11,947 nucleotides of DNA from Pseudescherichia sp039594205 (lineage in GTDB: Bacteria > Pseudomonadota > Gammaproteobacteria > Enterobacterales > Enterobacteriaceae), in the NCBI GenBank assembly GCA_039594205.1, contig JBCNNW010000114.1:1-11947 (forward strand), read 5' to 3'. Below, one piece after another: positions 7,038 to 11,947 of this stretch (positions within the stretch are counted from its first letter, which is position 1; every line of letters begins with the position of its first letter). Position numbers and translations under genes: made by a program. The notes beneath the pieces were generated by a model that worked only from the letters and a program-made list of their open reading frames with translations, ran no database searches and had not been told where the DNA came from.

Positions 7038-9806
7038 ATGACCAACTACAGCCTGCGGGCGCGAATGATGATTTTGATCTTAGCGCCAACCGTCCTGATC
7101 GGTTTACTGCTCAGTATTTTCTTTGTTGTCCATCGCTACAATGACTTACAGCAGCAGCTTGAGGACGCGGGAGCGAGCATTATTGAGCCGCTGGCGGTGG
7201 CAAGCGAATATGGCATGAACCTGCAAAACCGGGATGCCCTCGGGCAACTGATTAGCGTTCTCCACCGTCGTCACTCCGACATCGTGCGGGCGATCTCCGT
7301 TTACGATGAGAATAACCGGCTTTTTGTCACCTCTAACTCCCAACGCGATCCCAAAGCGTTAATGCTGCCGGATGGTGCAACCTTCCCTCAGGCCCTGAGC
7401 GTCACACGGCAGGGCGATCTGCTGATCCTGCGCACGCCCATCGTCTCTGAGGGCTATTCGCCCGACGAACCTGCGATACCGAATGTCAAAGCGGCTAATA
7501 ACACACTGGGCTACGTCGCGCTGGAGCTGGATCTCCGTTCCGTGCGTTTACAGCAGTATAAAGAGATCTTTATCGCCACCCTGATGATGCTCTTCTGCAC
7601 CGGGATCGCCTTTATCTTCGGCTGGCGTTTAATGCGCGAAGTCACCGGGCCTATTCGCAATATGGTGAATACGGTAGACCGCATCCGCCGGGGCCAGCTC
7701 GACAGCCGCGTAGAGGGCTTTATGCTGGGCGAGCTGGATATGCTGAAGAACGGCATTAACTCAATGGCGATGTCGCTGGCGGCCTACCATGAGGAGATGC
7801 AGCACAACATCGACCAGTCGACGTCTGACCTGCGTGAAACCCTTGAGCAGATGGAGATCCAGAACGTCGAGCTGGACCTGGCGAAGAAGCGCGCCCAGGA
7901 GGCGGCACGCATCAAGTCAGAGTTTTTGGCTAATATGTCCCACGAGCTGCGTACTCCGCTCAACGGCGTGATTGGCTTCACTCGCCTGACTCTGAAATCT
8001 GAACTGACGCCTACCCAGCGCGATCATCTGCACACTATCGAGCGCTCGGCTAACAACCTGCTCGCCATCATTAACGACGTGCTGGACTTCTCCAAGCTGG
8101 AAGCAGGAAAGCTAATTCTGGAGAGCATTCCCTTCCCGCTGCGTAACGCCCTGGACGAGGTGGTTACTCTGCTCGCCCATTCGGCTCACGACAAAGGGCT
8201 GGAGCTGACGCTCAACGTCAAAAACGACGTGCCGGATAACGTGATTGGCGATCCGCTGCGCCTGCAGCAGGTCATTACAAACCTGGTCGGCAACGCCATT
8301 AAATTTACCGAGAACGGCAACATCGACGTGCTGGTCGAGAGGCGCGCCCTGAGCAACAACAAGGTGCAGATTGAGATGCAGATCCGCGATACCGGAATCG
8401 GCATTCCAGAGCGCGACCAGTCCCGTCTCTTCCAGGCGTTTCGCCAGGCGGATGCCAGCATCTCCCGGCGGCACGGCGGGACCGGGCTGGGGCTGGTGAT
8501 CACTCAGAAGCTGGTGACCGAGATGGGGGGCGATATCTCTTTCCACAGCCAGCCCGGCCGCGGCTCAACCTTCTGGTTCCATATCAATCTCGATCTTAAC
8601 CCCAACGTCAGCAGCGAGGGGCTGCCTACCGACTGTCTCGCTGGCAAGCGTCTGGCCTACATTGAGCCGAACGCCGCGGCTGCGCAAAGCACGCTGGATC
8701 TGCTCCAGGGCACGCCGCTGGAGGTGATCTACAGCCCGACCTTCTCCGCGCTGCCGGAGGATCGCTACGATATTCTGCTGCTGGCCGTACCGGTGACGCT
8801 GCGCGAGCCGCTCACTATGCAGCATGAGCGGCTGGCGAAGGCCGCCGCCATGACCGATTTCCTGCTGCTGGCGCTGCCGTGTCACGTGCAGATCAACGCC
8901 GAGCAGCTTAAGCAGGAGGGTGCCGCCGCCTGTCTGTTAAAACCGCTTACCAGCACGCGCTTGCTGCCTGCGCTGACCGAGTACTGCCGCTTTAACCGTC
9001 CGCGTGAGCAGGCGCTGAACGACGACAGTAAGCTGCCGATGAGCGTGATGGCAGTAGATGATAACCCGGCCAACCTGAAGCTTATTGGCGCGCTGCTCGA
9101 CGATCAGGTGCAGTACGTCGAGCTGTGCGACAGCGGGCATAACGCTATCGATCGCGCGAAGCAGATGCAGTTTGATCTGATCCTGATGGACATTCAGATG
9201 CCCGATATCGACGGCATTCGCGCCTGCGAAATTATCCGCCAGCTGCCGCACCAGCAGCAGACGCCGGTGATCGCGGTAACGGCCCACGCCATGGCCGGGC
9301 AAAAAGAGAAGCTGATGAGTGCAGGGATGAGCGGCTATCTGGCGAAGCCGATTGAGGAGGATAAGCTCCGCAGCCTGCTGCTGCGCTATCTTCCTGGCCC
9401 TGGAGTCAGCCAGTGGCTCACGCCACCGGAGCCGGAGTCGGAGCCGATGGAGACGCCGGTGAACGCTGACGTCTCGCTGGACTGGCAGCTGGCCCTGCGC
9501 CAGGCGGCAAATAAGCCCGATCTGGCGCAGGAGATGCTACAGATGCTGATCGCCTTCCTGCCGGAGATCCGCAATAAGGTTGAGGAGCAGCTGGTGGGAG
9601 AAGCACCTGAAGATTTAGTCGAGGCCATCCACAAGCTGCACGGCAGTTGCGGCTATAGCGGCGTACCGCGCCTCAAGGAGCTATGCCATCTGATCGAGCA
9701 CCATCTGCGCAGCGGTATGCCCGCAGAGGATCTGGAGCCGGAGTTTCTGGAGCTGCTGGATGAGATGGATAACGTGACGCGGGAAGCGCGCAGGTGGATT
9801 GGGTAA
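7038..9806 (+). CDS. barA: hybrid sensor histidine kinase BarA
   Basis: BarA is an inner-membrane tripartite kinase that senses short-chain carboxylates and phosphorylates UvrY, so switching on the CsrB/CsrC small RNAs and changing carbon flow, motility and biofilm. The 922 residues (E. coli 918) show: a membrane helix at about 10-31, a periplasmic sensor region, a second helix at about 176-198 and a HAMP linker; a HisKA domain with His302 in SHELRTPLNG; an ATPase domain with N-box NLVGNAIKFTENG, DTGIGIP and GGTGLGL; a receiver domain with Asp718 in LILMDIQMPD; and a C-terminal HPt domain with His865 in IHKLHGSCG. The His and Asp positions were counted from base positions. The four extra residues lie between receiver and HPt. 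Rhs remnants begin within about 20 bases of its stop, with no clear terminator between. Confidence 0.98.
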   Translation: MTNYSLRARMMILILAPTVLIGLLLSIFFVVHRYNDLQQQLEDAGASIIEPLAVASEYGMNLQNRDALGQLISVLHRRHSDIVRAISVYDENNRLFVTSNSQRDPKALMLPDGATFPQALSVTRQGDLLILRTPIVSEGYSPDEPAIPNVKAANNTLGYVALELDLRSVRLQQYKEIFIATLMMLFCTGIAFIFGWRLMREVTGPIRNMVNTVDRIRRGQLDSRVEGFMLGELDMLKNGINSMAMSLAAYHEEMQHNIDQSTSDLRETLEQMEIQNVELDLAKKRAQEAARIKSEFLANMSHELRTPLNGVIGFTRLTLKSELTPTQRDHLHTIERSANNLLAIINDVLDFSKLEAGKLILESIPFPLRNALDEVVTLLAHSAHDKGLELTLNVKNDVPDNVIGDPLRLQQVITNLVGNAIKFTENGNIDVLVERRALSNNKVQIEMQIRDTGIGIPERDQSRLFQAFRQADASISRRHGGTGLGLVITQKLVTEMGGDISFHSQPGRGSTFWFHINLDLNPNVSSEGLPTDCLAGKRLAYIEPNAAAAQSTLDLLQGTPLEVIYSPTFSALPEDRYDILLLAVPVTLREPLTMQHERLAKAAAMTDFLLLALPCHVQINAEQLKQEGAAACLLKPLTSTRLLPALTEYCRFNRPREQALNDDSKLPMSVMAVDDNPANLKLIGALLDDQVQYVELCDSGHNAIDRAKQMQFDLILMDIQMPDIDGIRACEIIRQLPHQQQTPVIAVTAHAMAGQKEKLMSAGMSGYLAKPIEEDKLRSLLLRYLPGPGVSQWLTPPEPESEPMETPVNADVSLDWQLALRQAANKPDLAQEMLQMLIAFLPEIRNKVEEQLVGEAPEDLVEAIHKLHGSCGYSGVPRLKELCHLIEHHLRSGMPAEDLEPEFLELLDEMDNVTREARRWIG

Positions 9807-9809
9807 GGC

Positions 9810-10300
9810 ATCGTTGTCGCCGGGCTGCGCTGCTGTATGACCGTCCGTGTCGATCTCCTGCACCCGGTTGCCCGTGGCATCATACGCGAACGTGACGGCA
9901 CGATACGGCGCACCAGCTGCTGGTGCCGCGCTTAATAAGGATTCAAATTTGTTCCTGACAAATGTCTCCCGATCCAGGTACTGGCCCTGCATCCGCAGGT
10001 TCTGGGCATATGGCAGCTGTGCGTCCCGCTCGTGCAGCAGCTTGCCCCATGCACTGTTCTGTGTCTTCTGGCACACCCGGCCTTCCGCATCCGTCAGGCG
10101 CTCCGGCGTGCCGTTAGGCTGGTTATGAAACCAGAAGATGTCCGGGGTATTCACGCCGTCAATACGGGCCAGTGGCTCGTGGCTGTGCGGGGCGCTGTAG
10201 ACGTAGGTCAGCGGCACCGCATCCCGGATCTCCTGCAGCAGCCGAGCCGTTTTACGCCAGTACGGTCGTCCTGCGCGTTATACTCGTCAATTTTTGACAT
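9810..10300 (-). pseudogene. scrambled remnant of an Rhs core 3' end
   Basis: On the minus strand the open frame from 10277 reads RLLQEIRDAVPLTYVYSA, PLARIDG, FHNQPNGTPERLTDAEG, LPYAQNLRMQGQYLDRE, which is the end of an enterobacterial Rhs core. Where an intact core continues TGLHYNLFRYYDPD it instead switches to TFVRNKFE (a repeat shared with 11877-11903), then to SLLSAAPAAGAP and a YD-repeat-like piece, VTFAYDATGNRVQEIDTDG, and then runs antisense into barA without a stop until 9681. At the upstream end a second frame (MSKIDEYNAQDDRTGVK from 10300) would join the core frame if the TTTT at 10250-10253 had one more base. There is no toxin tip. It is a rearranged, non-functional fragment, probably left by repeated Rhs recombination. 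Confidence 0.8.
9941..10010. repeat. 70-bp direct repeat, copy 1 (Rhs core end plus palindrome)
   Basis: Bases 9941-10010 match 11877-11946 with two differences that I can see (around 9964-9966). The repeat holds the codons for QNLRMQGQYLDR and the palindrome CAAATTTGT-TCCTG-ACAAAT. The match probably continues past the right edge of the window, where the other copy enters its core. Same orientation, 1,936 bases apart, flanking both toxin/immunity modules. Confidence 0.9.
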
Positions 10301-10307
10301 CACGTTA

Positions 10308-10330
10308 CATTGTTAGTAACTCTTACAATG
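10308..10330. other. imperfect hairpin after the second immunity gene
   Basis: CATTGTTAG (10308-10316) and CTTACAATG (10322-10330) pair with one mismatch around a 5-base loop, 22 bases after the minus-strand stop at 10353. No T-run follows in that direction, so it is at best a weak transcript end. The stretch 10301-10352 is otherwise AT-rich and holds no gene I can support. Confidence 0.3.
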
Positions 10331-10352
10331 CAGACTGCCTAAAAATAATATT

Positions 10353-10597
10353 TTATTGCCAGTGACCTAGTAAATTTGTCCACATCTCTTTTTCTCCAGG
10401 GATGACTTTAATATTACCTCTATTTTCTTTCACATATTGCATGTATGTCTCATAAATAGCTCTTATTGTCACTGTTTTTTCAGAACGAGAGTCTTCAATC
10501 AAAGTTATTAACTCCTCTAAATACAATTTAGACTCCACTCTGGTGTTAAAAAAAACTCGAGATAATCAAGTACTTCGTTATACGAATGGTAATCCAT
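10353..10597 (-). pseudogene. probable immunity gene, frameshifted in an 8-T run
   Basis: An ATG at 10597 directly follows the stop codon of the displaced toxin tip (TAAATG, no gap), with GGAG in the toxin's last codons as ribosome site. The frame reads MDYHSYNEVLDYLEFF, then enters eight T (plus-strand A at 10548-10555) and stops after LTPEWSLNCI. With one more T it would continue NTRVESKLYLEELITLIED to GHWQ, giving about 81 residues, rich in predicted helix. No family was recognised. Size, position and AT-rich bases fit an Rhs immunity protein for the preceding toxin. The indel may be real inactivation, slippage-based switching, or a sequencing error. If translated as is, only a 61-residue C-terminal product from a GTG at 10538 is possible. 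Confidence 0.65.
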
Positions 10598-10993
10598 TTA
10601 TTTCTCCGGAAGAATATCAACTTTGTCGAAACTAATCACACGTTTTTCAGCATACATTTGTTCTACGCCTCCTCTGCCATACTGAGGATAAGCACTTGTA
10701 AATTGTTCTAAAGGCGCACCAATTTTATCCGCGAACATTCTTGGATACCTTACTTGAGGCGTGCCATTTTCATAAAGTTGCAATGTATCAAATGTTCCTC
10801 TAATTCTTGCATCACTCCAAGAAACATCCGCAGGTAAAGTCGGGTCAACTTTATCAGGTCCTTTAATCTGAAAAGCATCACGAGCACCTTTACCCGTTTC
10901 AAACTTTTCGAATCCAAAATACGTTACTGGAGCTTTTTTAGTTTCTAGAAGTCCAGGAACCCACTTATCTAAACTGCCATCATCATTTAAGTA
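10598..10993 (-). pseudogene. displaced Rhs-type toxin C-terminal tip, start-less
   Basis: The minus-strand frame is open for 131 codons after a TGA at 10994-10996 and ends in TAA at 10598. It reads NDDGSLDKWVPGLLETKK, TYFGFEKFETGKGARDAF, WSDARIRGTFDTLQLYENG, RYPRMFADKIGAPLEQF, SAYPQYGRGGVEQMYAEK and ends DKVDILPEK. I do not recognise the family. The lack of a proper start, the low GC, and the immunity-like gene joined to its stop mark it as an orphan toxin tip cut off from its Rhs core. The GRGGVEQ stretch superficially recalls the glycine-rich end of TNT domains, but that is not enough to assign it. One extra base near 10989-10990 would extend it upstream (CKIQSFDT), so the true break may lie closer to the first immunity gene. 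Confidence 0.65.
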
Positions 10994-11036
10994 TCAAAAC
11001 TTTGTATCTTACATAAATAACACCCTAATTTTAAAA

Positions 11037-11276
11037 CTATTTAACCACCCCAGTAACTATTGTTTTTATCAGCTTATACATATAGCAACACGCATCATCT
11101 TCATTCATAAAAGACTCCAGACCAGTACGGCACCCCCTCTCAGAATAATAAACCAACCATTTACTTCCTTCATAATCCAAGCATAGTTTTTCATTGGGTA
11201 GCCCACCATCTAAGCAGTATAATGATTTTGATACACCTTCTTCCTCAAGAATTTTTTTTAGATCATACTTCTTCAT
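11037..11276 (-). CDS. probable immunity protein for the TNT-type toxin
   Basis: A 79-residue AT-rich gene starts 5 bases after the toxin stop and is read in the same direction. The product starts MKKYDLKKILEEEGVSK, has a compact middle (DGGLPNEKLCLDYEGSKW) and an acidic stretch (FMNEDDACCYMYKLI); it has no signal peptide or membrane helix, so it should stay in the cytoplasm. Its place directly after an Rhs toxin tip is the family rule for the cognate immunity protein that protects the producer and its kin. The assignment rests on position and size; no immunity domain was named with certainty. It appears intact, unlike the second immunity gene. Confidence 0.7.
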   Translation of the reverse strand: MKKYDLKKILEEEGVSKSLYCLDGGLPNEKLCLDYEGSKWLVYYSERGCRTGLESFMNEDDACCYMYKLIKTIVTGVVK

Positions 11277-11281
11277 GATTA

Positions 11282-11827
11282 TTAAAGCCTCGCTAATGAG
11301 CCATTTTTTATCAGAGCAATAACCTTATCAGGCAATTCATACTGAATCCCGCGCCCCTCGTAGCCAAACCATGGAGCGACCTCGCCAGCATCTACAGTTA
11401 TTTTCCTCTTAACTTCATATACAGTATATGGTTGTTTGTCTGTGCCAGGCTTTAATGCCCTGGCTCTATAAGGAACTCCTTCTGGCGATACAAACGTCCC
11501 ATACTCGTGACCATACCGATCAATTTTCTCACCGGGGAGTAGTGTATATTTACTCGATACGCCATAGAACCCTCTGTTCGGTGGCCACTCGTTTAAAGCA
11601 GAAATGTTGGATGATTGCCTGGCGCGCTTACTAGCCTCAATATTTTTTAATACTCTATTTCTGTCAAATTGGTTACATCTGCTCAACCCCCACGGATCCA
11701 CCCACCCCAGCGGGTTCGGCGCATACTGGTAAAGGTTCAGCCCTCCCGCCAGCCCTATCGGGTCCTGCTGCGTGAGCCTGCCACAGTCCGGGTCGTAGTA
11801 CCGGAACAGATTATAGTGAAGACCGGT
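11282..11827 (-). CDS. Rhs core end with TNT-type NAD+ glycohydrolase toxin tip (separated from the core)
   Basis: The open frame starts after a TAA at 11828-11830 and reads TGLHYNLFRYYDPDCGRL, then DPIGL and, 17 residues on, DPWGL. This is the DPxG-X18-DPxGL self-cleavage signature that releases the Rhs toxin tip. The tip is about 133 residues. Its C-terminal part has LPGEKIDRYGHEYGTFVSP, RARALKPG, YTVYEVKRKITVDAGEVAPW and FGYEGRGIQYEL, the pattern of the TNT (tuberculosis necrotizing toxin) family, whose founder degrades NAD+. The arginine of DRYG and the glutamine of GIQY are the expected active-site candidates. Upstream core is lost from this frame through a 74-base insertion. A GTG at 11701 (giving MDPWGL) after GGGGTGG could start the tip alone. 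Known of the family: NADase. Inferred here: the same activity. Confidence 0.75.
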   Translation of the reverse strand, partial: TGLHYNLFRYYDPDCGRLTQQDPIGLAGGLNLYQYAPNPLGWVDPWGLSRCNQFDRNRVLKNIEASKRARQSSNISALNEWPPNRGFYGVSSKYTLLPGEKIDRYGHEYGTFVSPEGVPYRARALKPGTDKQPYTVYEVKRKITVDAGEVAPWFGYEGRGIQYELPDKVIALIKNGSLARL

Positions 11828-11829
11828 TT

Positions 11830-11903
11830 ACTCGCTACATCCCTGTGGCTCGCCCCTCCGGGGTTGCGCTACACGCATTCAAATTTGTTCCTGACAAATT
11901 TGT
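11830..11903. mobile_element. 74-bp hairpin-rich insertion inside the Rhs core
   Basis: Removing bases 11830-11903 joins GACCGGTTT to CCCGATCCAG and restores the standard Rhs core reading QYLDRETGLHYN on the minus strand. The insert carries a perfect 9-bp stem (CAAATTTGT 11880-11872 side, read on plus as 11880-11888, with ACAAATTTG 11894-11902), a stem GCTACA/TGTGGC with one G-T pair near 11834-11849, CCCC-TCC-GGGG (11853-11863), and a repeated CGCTACA (11833, 11867). Its length is not a multiple of three, and it adds a TAG and a TAA. There is no coding capacity. It looks like a miniature, non-autonomous palindromic element; no family name can be given from the sequence. Confidence 0.6.
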
Positions 11904-11947
11904 CCCGATCCAGGTACTGGCCCTGCATCCGCAGGTTCTGGGCATAC
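11869..11947 (-). pseudogene. Rhs core 3' end entering from the right edge, prematurely stopped
   Basis: The minus-strand frame coming from beyond the window reads YAQNLRMQGQYLDR, which is Rhs core, then DKFVRNKFECV and a TAG at 11869-11871. The last eleven residues are encoded by the inserted palindromic element. An intact Rhs would continue to TGLHYNLFRYYDP and on to the toxin tip at 11827. The long core is outside the window, so its condition is unknown. As it stands, core and toxin are two separate frames, and the normal fused toxin cannot be made without read-through or frameshifting. Confidence 0.75.
11877..11946. repeat. 70-bp direct repeat, copy 2
   Basis: This is the partner of 9941-10010 in the same orientation. 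It begins inside the palindromic insertion (ATTCAAATTTG) and continues into Rhs core coding sequence up to the window edge. Recombination between the two copies would remove about 1.9 kb, including both toxin tips and both immunity genes. Confidence 0.9.

Noticed and set aside
9807..9840. Possible barA terminator or REP in GTCGCCGGGCTGCGCTG
   Set aside because: No complete inverted repeat or T-run could be drawn.
9681..10217. The 178-codon minus-strand frame as a real protein
   Set aside because: It begins inside the Rhs core at a GTG, changes to unrelated core pieces, and its last 42 codons are antisense to barA; it is a chimeric remnant.
10994..11036. Promoter for the orphan toxin tip in the AT-rich gap
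   Set aside because: AT-rich hexamers are frequent here by composition alone, and no pair with proper spacing and a usable start codon was seen.
1..11947. tRNA, rRNA, CRISPR arrays, transposase genes
   Set aside because: No cloverleaf, regularly spaced repeats or transposase motifs were found in the window.

Overview
The window is chromosomal DNA from a member of the Enterobacteriaceae. Its first 9.8 kb keep the gene order seen around eno and relA in Escherichia coli: eno-pyrG-mazG-relA-rlmD on the minus strand and barA divergently on the plus strand. The proteins have almost the same lengths as their E. coli counterparts (PyrG 545, MazG 263, RelA 746, BarA 922 residues). GC-rich coding sequence and REP-type palindromes fit Enterobacter or a close relative, but the species cannot be fixed from the sequence alone.

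Layout, bases 1-9806. The 5' part of eno (cut by the left edge) lies downstream of pyrG. A 226-base gap holds a good pyrG promoter. mazG follows, then a 106-base gap with REP palindromes and a probable relA terminator where E. coli has mazEF. relA and rlmD come next. barA starts 57 bases from rlmD on the other strand and encodes a complete hybrid sensor kinase with all three phosphorelay residues. These are housekeeping and stress genes: glycolysis, CTP synthesis, nucleotide clean-up, (p)ppGpp synthesis, 23S rRNA methylation and BarA-UvrY signalling.

Layout, bases 9807-11947. Directly after the barA stop is accessory DNA: the end of an Rhs (polymorphic toxin) locus on the minus strand. Read in its own direction it holds: the 3' end of an Rhs core entering from the right edge; a 74-base hairpin-rich insertion that breaks the core at a conserved point; the last piece of core with an intact DPxG-X18-DPxGL self-cleavage signature, fused to a TNT-type (NAD+ glycohydrolase family) toxin tip; a small probable immunity gene; a displaced, start-less second toxin tip; a second probable immunity gene directly abutting it but frameshifted in a run of eight T; and a scrambled second copy of the Rhs core end that runs up to barA. 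The toxin/immunity stretch (about 10,300-11,680) is visibly AT-rich against its GC-rich surroundings, as expected for horizontally exchanged toxin tips.

The most interesting material is in this Rhs graveyard: a small palindromic element at the same core site in two copies, an unrecognised toxin/immunity pair, and several single-base lesions at homopolymers that could be decay, phase variation or sequencing error.
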